Shown: in pieces, positions 13,381-24,819 of the stretch
Position numbering within the stretch: the first letter of the stretch is position 1
How the letters are laid out: each line of letters starts with the position of its first letter
NCBI GenBank assembly: GCA_023055425.1
Contig: JALGPY010000010.1
Coordinates: forward strand, 54,721,665 to 54,785,664
Direction of reading: 5' to 3'
DNA: 64,000 nucleotides
DNA from: Linanthus parryae
Lineage: Eukaryota; Streptophyta; Magnoliopsida; Ericales; Polemoniaceae
Made by a program: the position numbers and the translations under genes
Notes under the pieces: model-generated
Database searches by the model: none
What the model saw: the letters and a program-made list of their open reading frames with translations, nothing else
Told to the model about the DNA's origin: nothing

Positions 13381-16300
13381 AATTTCAAAAACTTGACGCG
13401 ATTTCTTAACGCGTATGCGCAAGTGCACGGTCAAGTAATATAGGGGTGGTATTTCAACCCCGAGTTATCGGTCCCACGAGGACAAGCTTTAGATTATCTA
13501 ATTAGTTATTTAATTTAGAGTACGGTGCAGGAGGAAAGATTTGATTGATTTTAGAAATTTAAATAACAACTAAGCTACTATTTTTGTATGATTTTTCAAT
13601 TTAAAAGAAAATAATTGTGTTTGATACGATTAATAAGGAAGAACTAGGCCATTGATGGTCCCTAGGGTTGTTAACGTTTTCCGGGTTGTGCTTGAAACAC
13701 TCTACGCACGTTCTAATTATACCGGGTAATACTCATCACGATCTTCTCTCAATCTCACGTGAATTTGTGCAATAAATAGCCTTCGGGTCCTCTCGGTCCA
13801 CCTCCGTCTACAATTACACTCTAGTTGATTTGTTAGGCTCGCTCACCGGGTCCTGTCGGTCCACCGAATTCACTAAGTTATAGCAAAATCAACCGAAACT
13901 ACCCTCACACGATTAATCAAGTTTCTATCTCCTCTCGGTCTCAAGAAACTACAAGATCACCTAAACTATTCTTTAACACGTCTCAATGAGCTCACTTTCG
14001 TGCAACCCTATCAACAAGTAATATTCTACGGGTGATCAAGCCAAGAACATTAATAAATAAGTACAAGAATAGATAAGCGAACAAGAACGTTCATAGAATT
14101 TAAGCAAAAGCATGCATCAAGTCCAAAATCCGAAAAATCATCCAACAAACCCTAGTTTTCCACCAACCACCTAGCTTAAAGTGTTTAGCTAGGCATAATA
14201 TTGTTCAACATGATCAAAATCATAGAGTTCATGAAGAAAAGATGAAGAAACGAAGATCAAACGCTAAAATCTTCAATTTAATTGATGATCCTTGCTCCAA
14301 GCTTGTTCTCCCGTCTTCTCCAGCTCTCTAGACTCCAAATATGTGTGAATACCCCTTTTGGATCGTCCCCCAACATTAGAATAGGGCTGGGGTCTCTAAA
14401 GTTTCACAAAATCACCAAAAAACCCACAAAATTTCCGTCTGGCCCAGGTGTTCGCACGAACACTCGAGTGTTCGTGCGAACAGTGTTCGTGCGAACACAG
14501 TTTGGTGTTCTTAATATCCAGCAGAATGTTTTTCTTCCATTTTGGCATCTTTGACGGACCATATCTTTCTCGTCCGATCTCCGTTTTAGCTCCGTGACCT
14601 ATCGTTGGAAAGCTATTTGAATCTACTTTCATTTGCCACTGGTCTCACTCCAAAATTAATTGTAGAACTCGAGATACAATCAAAATAGTGGAGATTGGTC
14701 ACTTTTGCTCCTCCGACTTTGCTTCTCTTGCTTTCTCTTGAGTTTGCTTTGCTTCCGAAGTTCGTTTCATGCCTCCTAAACATCGTTTAGCATCCGTTCC
14801 TGTCAAGAAAACATGAACAACCATACCAAGCGATCATATTTGAAAAATAACATCCAAATATGCATCGAAACGCCCGGATTAACAATAAAGTGCTAGAAAC
14901 TCAACTTTCTACGTTTTCTCAACATTCATAGTGTAAAACTCATATTTCAAATCCGGAATCACGCAAAACGATATAAAGTATGCAAGAAATATAACTCTAA
15001 TAGAGAGTTATCAAATTTCAAAAACTTGACGCGATTTCTTAACGCGTATGCGCAAGTGCACAGTCAAGTAATATAGGGGTGGTATTTCAACCCCGAGTTA
15101 TCGGTCCCACGAGGACAAGCTTTAGATTATCTAATTAGTTATTTAATTTAGAGTACGGTGCAGGAGGAAAGATTTGATTGATTTTAGAAATTTAAATAAC
15201 AACTAAGCTACTATTTTTGTATGATTTTTCAATTTAAAAGAAAATAATTGTGTTTGATACGATTAATAAGGAAGAACTAGGCCATTGATGGTCCCTAGGG
15301 TTGTTAACGTTTTCCGGGTTGTGCTTGAAACACTCTACGCACGTTCTAATTATACCGGGTAATACTCATCACGATCTTCTCTCAATCTCACGTGAATTTG
15401 TGCAATAAATAGCCTTCGGGTCCTCTCGGTCCACCTCCGTCTACAATTACACTCTAGTTGATTTGTTAGGCTCGCTCACCGGGTCCTGTCGGTCCACCGA
15501 ATTCACTAAGTTATAGCAAAATCAACCGAAACTACCCTCACACGATTAATCAAGTTTCTATCTCCTCTCGGTCTCAAGAAACTACAAGATCACCTAAACT
15601 ATTCTTTAACACGTCTCAATGAGCTCACTTTCGTGCAACCCTATCAACAAGTAATATTCTACGGGTGATCAAGCCAAGAACATTAATAAATAAGTACAAG
15701 AATAGATAAGCGAACAAGAACGTTCATAGAATTTAAGCAAAAGCATGCATCAAGTCCAAAATCCGAAAAATCATCCAACAAACCCTAGTTTTCCACCAAC
15801 CACCTAGCTTTAAGTGTTTAGCTAGGCATAATATTGTTCAACATGATCAAAATCATAGAGTTCCTGAAGAAAAGATGAAGAAACGAAGATCAAACGCTAA
15901 AATCTTCAATTTAATTGATGATCCTTGCTCCAAGCTTGTTCTCCCGTCTTCTCCAGCTCTCTAGACTCCAAATATGTGTGAATACCCCTTTTGGATCGTC
16001 CCCCAACATTAGAATAGGGCTGGGGTCTCTAAAGTTTCAAAAAATCACCAAAAAACCCACAAAATTTCCGTCTGGCCCAGGTGTTCGCACGAACACTCGA
16101 GTGTTCGTGCGAACAGTGTTCGTGCGAACACAGTTTGGTGTTCTTAATATCCAGCAGAATGTTTTTCTTCCATTTTGGCATCTTCGACGGACCATATATT
16201 TCTCGTCCGATCTCCGTTTTAGCTCCGTGACCTATCGTTGGAAAGCTATTTGAGTCTACTTTCATTTGCCACTGGTCTCACTCCAAAATTCATTGTAGAA

Positions 16301-18292
16301 ATCGAGATACAATCAAAATAGTGGAGATTGGTCACTTTTGCTCCTCCGACTTTGCTTCTCTTGCTTCCTCTTGAGTTTGCTTTGCTTCCGAAGTTCGTTT
16401 CATGCCTCCTAAACATCGTTTAGCATCCGTTCCTGTCAAGAAAACATGAACAACCATACCAAGCGATTATATTTGAAAAATAACATCCAAATATGCATCG
16501 AAACGCCCGAATTAACAATAAAGTGCTAGAAACTCAACTTTCTACGTTTTCTCAACATTCATAGTGTAAAACTCATATTTCAAATCCGGAATCACGCAAA
16601 ACGATATAAAGTATGCAAGAAATATAACTCTAATAGAGAGTTATCAAATTTCAAAAACTTGACGCGATTTCTTAACGCGTATGCGCAAGTGCACGGTCAA
16701 GTAATATAGGGGTGGTATTTCAACCCCGAGTTATCGGTCCCACGAGGACAAGCTTTAGATTATCTAATTAGTTATTTAATTTAGAGTACGGTGCAGGAGG
16801 AAAGATTTGATTGATTTTAGAAATTTAAATAACAACTAAGCTACTATTTTTGTATGATTTTTCAATTTAAAAGAATATAATTGTGTTTGATACGATTAAT
16901 AAGGAAGAACTAGGCCATTGATGGTCCCTAGGGTTGTTAAAGTTTTCCGGGTTGTGCTTGAAACACTCTACGCACGTTCTAATTATACCGGGTAATACTC
17001 ATCACGATCTTCTCTCAATCTCACGTGAATTTGTGCAATAAATAGCCTTCGGGTCCTCTCGGTCCACCTCCGTCTACAATTACACTCTAGTTGATTTGTT
17101 AGGCTCGCTCACCGGGTCCTGTCGGTCCACCGAATTCACTAAGTTATAGCAAAATCAACCGAAACTACCCTCACACGATTAATCAAGTTTCTATCTCCTC
17201 TCGGTCTCAAGAAACTACAAGATCACCTAAACTATTCTTTAACACGTCTCAATGAGCTCACTTTCGTGCAACCCTATCAACACGTAATATTCTACGGGTG
17301 ATCAAGCCAAGAACATTAATAAATAAGTACAAGAATAGATAAGCGAACAAGAACGTTCATAGAATTTAAGCAAAAGCATGCATCAAGTCCAAAATCAGAA
17401 AAATCATCCAACAAACCCTAGTTTTCCACCAACCACCTAGCTTAAAGTGTTTAGCTAGGCATAATATTGTTCAACATGATCAAAATCATAGAGTTCATGA
17501 AGAAAAGATGAAGAAACGAAGATCAAACGCTAAAATCTTCAATTTAATTGATGATCCTTGCTCCAAGCTTGTTCTCCCGTCTTCTCCAGCTCTCTAGACT
17601 CCAAATATGTGTGAATACCCCTTTTGGATCGTCCCCCAACATTAGAATAGGGCTGGGGTCTCTAAAGTTTCACAAAATCACCAAAAAACCCACAAAATTT
17701 CCGTCTGGCCCAGGTGTTCGCACGAACACTCGAGTGTTCGTGCGAACAGTGTTCGTGCGAACACAGTTTGGTGTTCTTAATATCCAGCAGAATGTTTTTC
17801 TTCCATTTTGGCATCTTTGACGGACCATATCTTTCTCGTCCGATCTCCGTTTTAGCTCCGTGACCTATCGTTGGAAAGCTATTTGAGTCTACTTTCATTT
17901 GCCACTGGTCTCACTCCAAAATTTATTGTAGAACTCGAGATACAATCAAAATAGTGGAGATTGGTCACTTTTGCTCCTCCGACTTTGCTTCTCTTGCTTC
18001 CTCTTGAGTTTGCTTTGCTTCCGAAGTTCGTTTCATGCCTCCTAAACATCGTTTAGCATCCGTTCCTGTCAAGAAAACATGAACAACCATACCAAGCGAT
18101 TATATTTGAAAAATAACATCCAAATATGCATCGAAACGCCCGGATTAACAATAAAGTGCTAGAAGCTCAACTTTCTACGTTTTCTCAACATTCATAGTGT
18201 AAGACTCATATTTCAAATCCGGAATCACGCAAAACGATATAAAGTATGCAAGAAATATAACTCTAATAGAGAGTTATCAAATTTCAAAAACT

Positions 18293-19912
18293 TGACGCGA
18301 TTTCTTAACGCGTATGCGCAAGTGCACGGTCAAGTAATATAGGGGTGGTATTTCAACCCCGAGTTATCGGTCCCACGAGGACAAGCTTTAGATTATCTAA
18401 TTAGTTATTTAATTTAGAGTACGGTGCAGGAGGAAAGATTTGATTGATTTTAGAAATTTAAATAACAACTAAGCTACTATTTTTGTATGATTTTTCAATT
18501 TAAAAGAAAATAATTGTGTTTGATACGATTAATAAGGAAGAACTAGGCCATTGATGGTCCCTAGGGTTGTTAACGTTTTCCGGGTTGTGCTTGAAACACT
18601 CTACGCACGTTCTAATTATACCGGGTAATACTCATCACGATCTTCTCTCAATCTCACGTGAATTTGTGCAATAAATAGCCTTCGGGTCCTCTCGGTCCAC
18701 CTCCGTCTACAATTACACTCTAGTTGATTTCTTAGGCTCGCTCACCGGGTCCTGTCGGTCCACCGAATTCACTAAGTTATAGCAAAATCAACCGAAACTA
18801 CCCTCACACGATTAATCAAGTTTCTATCTCCTCTCGGTCTCAAGAAGCTACAAGATCACCTAAACTATTCTTTAACACGTCTCAATGAGCTCACTTTCGT
18901 GCAACCCTATCAACAAGTAATATTCTACGGGTGATCAAGCCAAGAACATTAATAAATAAGTACAAGAATAGATAAGCGAACAAGAACGTTCATAGAATTT
19001 AAGCAAAAGCATGCATCAAGTCCAAAATCCGAAAAATCATCCAACAAACCCTAGTTTTCCACCAACCACCTAGCTTAAAGTGTTTAGCTAGGCATAATAT
19101 TGTTCAACATGATCAAAATCATAGAGTTCCTGAAGAAAAGATGAAGAAACGAAGATCAAACGCTAAAATCTTCAATTTAATTGATGATCCTTGCTCCAAG
19201 CTTGTTCTCCCGTCTTCTCCAGCTCTCTAGACTCCAAATATGTGTGAATACCCCTTTTGGATCGTCCCCCAACATTAGAATAGTGCTGGGGTCTCTAAAG
19301 TTTCACAAAATCACCAAAAAACCCACAAAATTTCCGTCTGGCCCAGGTGTTCGCACGAACACTCGAGTGTTCGTGGGAACAGTGTTCGTGCGAACACAGT
19401 TTGGTGTTCTTAATATCCAGCAGAATGTTTTTCTTCCATTTTGGCATCTTTGACGGACCATATCTTTCTCGTCCGATCTCCGTTTTAGCTCCGTGACCTA
19501 TCGTTGGAAAGCTATTTGAGTCTACTTTCATTTGCCACTGGTCTCACTCCAAAATTCATTGTAGAACTCGAGATACAATCAAAATAGTGGAGATTGGTCA
19601 CTTTTGCTCCTCCGACTTTGCTTCTCTTGCTTCCTCTTGAGTTTGCTTTGCTTCCGAAGTTCGTTTCATGCCTCCTAAACATCGTTTAGCATCCGTTCCT
19701 GTCAAGAAAACATGAACAACCATACCAAGCGATTATATTTGAAAAATAACATCCAAATATGCATCGAAACGCCCGGATTAACAATAAAGTGCTAGAAACT
19801 CAACTTTCTACGTTTTCTCAACATTCATAGTGTAAAACTCATATTTCAAACCCGGAATCACGCAAAACGATATAAAGTATGCAAGAAATATAACTCTAAT
19901 AGAGAATTATCA
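18293..19912 (-). repeat. Last array LTR, at the 3' LTR position of the internal region
   Basis: This is the rightmost unit of the array and the only one followed by internal-region sequence instead of the 13-bp spacer. Its end reads GAGAATTATCA where the others have GAGAGTTATCA. One hairpin arm carries a substitution near 19375. Confidence 0.85.
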
Positions 19913-19931
19913 AATTCCCTCACACTACCCT
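19913..19931 (-). other. Polypurine tract (PPT)
   Basis: On the minus strand the bases just before the LTR at 19912 read AAAGGGTAGTGTGAGGGAATT-like, rich in purines and directly abutting TGATAA. This is the position expected for priming of plus-strand DNA synthesis. Confidence 0.65.
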
Positions 19932-22046
19932 TTTGCGCGTCCTGAGCAAAATCAATCCTCACACTACGTTTTAATCCACCGAGTTGAATAAAACTTTACT
20001 AGCCATGTGACACAAACAACCTACACACGCAATGCAATCTACATGACTATAGAAAATGCAACTCGATTTTACACAATGCAAGTAATAAAATAACGCAATT
20101 TTTTTCTTTTTCTTTAGAGATTGGGCAATCTCGCTATCACTAACCAAAATCATCAAGCTCTCACAAGTCTTTTATGAAATTTCACAACCAATAGCAGGAA
20201 ATTGAGATAAGATGATCATACGCACAAGTTCACTAAGGGGTCCCCAAACATCCACCATAAACAATCCAAGACTTGGGCACGTCCTTTAGCTCAGAGGGTC
20301 TAGGCATCTCAAATTCTAAGATAGTCTTTCGTCGGCAAGTCATTTGAGGTTTTCAGACCCTCTTAGCCGTTATTGCATTTGAATGCAAATTGTCCCAGTG
20401 ACGGGAGACACAACTCCATGTAATACAGCTTGACTTTAATTTTCCTTAGACGCTCTAATTGGATTGAATCCAAATTCCCCGCGCGAACAGAGGCACATTA
20501 GGTTGTTCACCGTATCTAATCCAAGAGAAGATTTTGATTTCTTTTTTCTTTTTCATTCTCTTCTAATTTTTCAACCGTGCATTTAGAGAAACTAAGCGTG
20601 GGCTTTTTCGGTTAGCTCTTGAAATCGCCTTAAGGGATGGTGGTGTACACTCCCCAACTTCACTTAGGCTAGAGCAATGTACCACATGGAACCAACTCAA
20701 CACGAAGGTCCACCCCAGATTTACAAGAGGCCACAAGTTTCCACTCGAAAACAGACTATTCAACTCCTTAAGACTAAATCTTCCTGGCACAATAAAGGAA
20801 CTAAAGGTATGCCCTCGTCTACTTTCCACTTTTCCTGAATACCCGGGACATCCCTTCGTGAAACAGGTGCGCAAAATACTAAAATTTAGAACATTCCGAC
20901 TACGGTGCTTCCTATTCTCAGAGACTCTTTCACTGAACTCTCTTCGGTTTCTAGCTTCATCAATTGCCCTTAACTCAAAAATTTTATTTTTTTGTGGATT
21001 TTTCTCTTTTCTATTTTTTTCTACTTTTTTCATAATAATTAATGTTTTTTAACCTCTATATGCATTGGCCAACTCTACTAATCACATAACATTGGGTAGG
21101 GTGACTCAATAATGTAAAAGTGCTAACAATGCAGAAAAAATCTAGCACAATACGACAATATATTTAAAACACACTACACTAATCACACTACTCACAATAC
21201 TAACACATTCTACATGTAACTGGCGATGCAAACAGACATGGCTAGCAAAATATACACAAACCCCCCCCCCCCCACACTTAAGCGTTTCGTTGTCCTCAAC
21301 GAATTTAGAGATATAATAAGAGGACTCATCGCTTAAATGTGTAGGCGGTGGATCTCCGCAATTACCGCTCAAAACGTAGACGCTGAGAGAGAAAGAAATA
21401 CCTGAGGTGCCCGGAACTACATGGGCACCGTGTCCGCGAAACTGCAACAAGAAGGGGTCTTGTGGACCGTTGATAGTTTCCCGCTGATGAAGATGACCTG
21501 CGCAATCCCCAAGCTACACCATGCTACAATTTAACTCCCCTAAGGTCGTGTGTGCCTCGCACACCGGGGTAGATTGCTCCATCCTGCAAAAATGCACGAA
21601 AAATCCCCAACTCCCTCAAGATTCCCCATGTGGGTCAAATGTGCCATGGCACACTGGGGTAGATTCTTCGCTAACATTACCTGCAAAACTAGACAACTCA
21701 TCAGTCCCTCTCTCTCACCTCTCAAAATCAGATATGGAGAACTAAAACAGAAATAAAAGAAATAACATCCTACTCTACATGGGGTTGCCTCCCAACTAGC
21801 GCTTGTGATTTAAGGTCGACAGCCCGACCCGGTTACCTCAACCAAAAAGGATAGTGGAGGCTGCTTTATCCCTCCACTTCTTCTTCTTCCACCATCTCTT
21901 CTCAAGAACTTCACGTGCACCCCTGTGCTCTGAAGAAGGTGGACAATTGTGGAAGCTGAATCCTTTCATTTTGCAATTGATCTTCTTGAGAAACTCCACC
22001 AAGTACCACTGGGCTCAAATGAATCTCTGGCCATAAAATCATCCCA
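19932..22046 (-). other. Non-coding internal region of the LARD-type element
   Basis: About 2.1 kb without a recognisable protein. The longest frame (20563-21033, minus, 156 codons) matches no family I know. It is basic at its start and has no motif I can point to. A C-homopolymer lies at 21261-21273. On the minus strand, bases near 21775-21815 read AGCGCTAGTTGGGAGGCAAC, a stretch I recall from internal regions of many large plant gypsy-type elements (from memory). Confidence 0.5.
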
Positions 22047-22985
22047 CTAGTACTTCCTTGATGCTATATGCTCTTCAAATGACCCATGAAAATTATCCAC
22101 ACCCCCACACTTGCTAACTTCCAACTCCTTAACTATGGCATATGGATGATCAATAGAATCGCCCATAAAACAAGAGATTGGAAGTTTCTCATCACATTCT
22201 TCCCCATAAGAATCCCCATACAGTAATTGTTCCAGCTCGTCGCAGACTTGCGTGACATAGGATATGGAGAATTCATCATTAATCAGAGTTGGGGCTTTTA
22301 CCTCAATATTACTGAGCATAAGTGTTTCACCAGCTTCATCGTCGGCACACCAAAGGCTTCCAATGTCGGTTTCTTCCCATTCATTCCAAGGATGTGAGGG
22401 TGTCTGCAGTTTTGGCTCGCAATATGGCAGATCTTCCCATCTTCGGCACACAGGTCCACCCCAGTCTGAATCAGAGTCTGAGTCCTCATAAATGGCGGTG
22501 TCCACCAATGGTTCCTGGACACTGCAGTCTTCGTTCGGCTCATGTATCTCTTCTTCCACTTGTGGTGGGGATGATGAAGGTTCAATGTGAGGCTCACTAT
22601 CATATGGCAAGGTCTCTTCTTGTGGCTCTTGAATACTAGATTCCCCTGTTGTTGACAGTTTTTCTATTCTTTTCTTTATCCTCTCCAACATCTCCCTCAC
22701 GTATTCCCTACCTGTGGCTGAATCCTCTTGTGGTAATTGTGCATCTATGGACAAAAATTTGGCGCACACTTCGATGTCATTCATAATACTACGCCGTTCT
22801 GCCATATCCACTGATGAGTCTTCCTGGTGCTGATGAAGCTAGGGTTCATGTACTCGACATGAGTCTCTACGGTCGTGCCAAATGCCGCATACATAGCATT
22901 AAGTTATGCATGCGTCCTCGTCTTCATGGTTACCCCTGCAGTGGAAACAGTAGGGGGGACCCGAATAACAGTCTTCGCTCCACAT
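22047..22985 (-). pseudogene. Gag-like accessory ORF with two zinc-knuckle-like motifs, broken
   Basis: One frame runs 313 codons from an ATG at 22985 with two stops, TAA at 22901-22899 and TAG at 22841-22839. Residues 13-26 read CFHCRGNHEDEDAC and residues 30-43 read CYVCGIWHDRRDSC. Both fit CX2CX3HX5C, near the CX2CX4HX4C nucleic-acid-binding knuckle of Gag. The open part after the second stop (22838-22047, about 260 codons) starts MAERRSIMND and is then very acidic and serine/proline-rich, with no known domain. It lies about 130 bp after the PBS, the usual place of gag. I infer a relic of a Gag-like or element-specific RNA-binding protein. The stops may be decay, since each follows directly after a knuckle. 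Confidence 0.6.
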
Positions 22986-23117
22986 GCTTATATTGTCTCT
23001 TGCTTCCTGCGTTCCTGAAAAACAGACTCACAAGACACCCGTGAAGCACAGAGATATAGAATACAAACTAAAATAAAGTACTCTAAACTAACTACTAACT
23101 AAAATAATCTACCGTTG

Positions 23118-23135
23118 TCCCCGGCAACGGCGCCA
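23118..23135 (-). other. Primer-binding site, tRNA-Asp type
   Basis: On the minus strand the sequence TGGCGCCGTTGCCGGGGA lies six bases (AGTTTT) after the LTR end. This 18-mer is the PBS reported for Athila-like and related plant Ty3/gypsy elements, complementary to the tRNA-Asp 3' end (family knowledge). Confidence 0.88.
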
Positions 23136-23141
23136 AAAACT

Positions 23142-24819
23142 TGACACAATTTCTTACGTGTATACGCAAGTGCACGGTCATGTAGTAAAAGTGGAGTATT
23201 TTACGACTCCGAGTATCGAACCCAAGGGAAATAGACGACTACTAGCTAATTAACAATCAATTAGAAGATACCTAAGTAACCGGTAAGAAGTGGTTTGATT
23301 TTGAATGTTCGTCGCCCACAAACAAGCGACTGAATAAAATGAATGTAGAGACAATATTTCTGTATTTTTTTAATTAAAAGAATTTAATCAAAGTATGGAG
23401 AAAACTATGCGATCTATGAATCACCTAGGGTCTTTAGACAGTTCCGGAATTTGTATTGAAACACATTACGCACTAACTGATTATGCCGGGTAATAGCACT
23501 TACAATCTTCTGTCGATCTCATGTAATTTTACGTAACAGTTTACTTTGGGTCCTGTCGGTCCACCTCCATCTACCGTTACGTTCTAGCTGTCTAGTCAAC
23601 TTCGTTCACCGGGTCCTGTCGGTCCACCGATTCACTCACCTAACTAGTTCAACCGAATCTACCCACACATGACTACTCCTATTCATCTCACATATCGGTC
23701 TCAATGATTCGGGGATAAAAACATGATCTTATTCGTAACCGGGTTAAGTCTCTGTCGAGAACCCACCTAGTTCACTAACAACTCCGGTTCGCGACTCCCT
23801 TGTTGCTAAGAATTAAGCCTATATCATGATTTCTAATCAATTAGTTTGTAACATTAAGCTATGATTCAACTAGTTCATCATCTTCATCTAACATGGTCAT
23901 TCCATTCATCACTAACACGTGTCAATAGCCTTAGCTTACGGATTCACAATACAAGATGAAGAAATATAAACATTAATTGGATCAAACGCATGAATCAATC
24001 AACAAAATCCGGAAAATAAGTCTAAGTCATAACCCTAGGCTCTCCATAGAGCCTAAAAAAGAAATTAGCTACTCATTGTTATGCCAAAATCACAAGTATT
24101 CTCCATAGAATGACAAAGAGAGGGTAAGAGAAGAATCAAACGATGAAATCGCCAAAGCTTTGGCGAATCCGTGCAATCCCCAAGCTCCTAGGTGCTCTCC
24201 AATGGCTCCCGTACGTAAATAATCTCCTATTAGGTCTTCTCTGCCCGTTTTTTACCAGCTGGGCACGCTTTTAAATGAAAACTAACCGAAATTGCACTTC
24301 AGCCCCTCTACTTTGTAATTCCCGGACAGAATTATTTGCTGATTTTGCGCGGGCTATATCTCCCTCATACGGACTCGTATTCGGGCCTACCATATACCGT
24401 TGGAAAGCTACGGATGTCTACTTTCCAATGCCGCAAGCCTTGCATCAAAATTGTTTGTATATTTTCCTGGGAATCGAAAAGAGTGCAGGCTGGTCCTGTG
24501 TGACTTTTCCAACTTTTCTTCGTTTGCGCGTCTCCTTTTCTCCTCCTGATCTAGCTCCATTCCAAGCATATCCAAGCATCTCATAAGCTCCATTGCACCT
24601 CTTTAACCTGATATACACAACACTAAACAACCCGTGCAATTATCATAGCAAATATGAGAGAAAACATGCACAAATAAGCTAGAAACACAACTTTTCACTC
24701 TTAAGCTTAGAAATAGTTAAATTCACATATTTGTGCAAATATAACATATAAATCATGTGAAATAAGACTAATACAAGTACTAAGAAAGTATAATAATAAC
24801 TCCTAAAAGAGAGTTATCA
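23142..24819 (-). repeat. Divergent 5' LTR of the LARD-type element
   Basis: This 1678-bp LTR starts TGATAACTC and ends TGTCA on the minus strand. It aligns over much of its length with the array units but with many substitutions and gaps. The paired GGGTCCTGTCGGTCCACC boxes at 23548-23565 and 23611-23628 are kept with the 63-bp spacing seen in the array. A weak stem TGCCC/GGGCA (24242-24265) sits where the array units have their palindrome. Confidence 0.85.

Larger units (their letters stand above)
1..19912 (-). repeat. Tandem array of LTRs (12 complete, 1 partial)
   Basis: Near-identical units lie head to tail. On the minus strand each starts TGATAACTC and ends CGCGTCA, as an LTR should. 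Unit limits: 1-339 (cut by the window edge), 353-1971, 1985-3604, 3618-5230, 5244-6863, 6877-8496, 8510-10114, 10128-11747, 11761-13380, 13394-15013, 15027-16646, 16660-18279, 18293-19912. Every junction is the same 13-bp plus-strand spacer AATTTCAAAAACT. Its left edge matches the bases beside the PPT at 19913, and its right edge matches the bases beside the PBS at 23136. Units therefore look like LTRs with the internal region lost. Period is 1633 bp except 1632 (one lost base near 1830), 1626 and 1618. No coding capacity is evident: open frames of 78-112 codons in each unit overlap on both strands and simply recur with the repeat. The array continues left of the window. Confidence 0.93.
18293..24819 (-). 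mobile_element. Non-autonomous Ty3/gypsy-type LTR element, chimeric
   Basis: Read on the minus strand the order is LTR (24819 to 23142), PBS (23135 to 23118), internal region of about 3.2 kb, purine-rich PPT (about 19931 to 19913) and LTR (19912 to 18293), which is also the last unit of the array. No protease, reverse transcriptase or integrase can be found, so it is of the large non-autonomous (LARD) type. The two LTRs are homologous but strongly diverged, whereas LTRs of one insertion start identical. The element is therefore probably a recombinant or nested product. The PBS matches the tRNA-Asp-type site known from Athila-like plant elements, which suggests that broad lineage. No TSD can be tested, because the left boundary is in the array. 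Confidence 0.75.

Noticed and set aside
1241..19531. Open frames of 60-112 codons repeated in every array unit on both strands
   Set aside because: They overlap each other on opposite strands, match no family and recur only because the LTR is repeated.
1..19912. CRISPR-like array
   Set aside because: Units are 1.6-kb LTRs with an identical spacer in a plant genome; neither size nor variation fits.
20563..21033. 156-codon frame on the minus strand in the LARD-type internal region
   Set aside because: No domain, no neighbours of a known type; noted only as part of the internal region.
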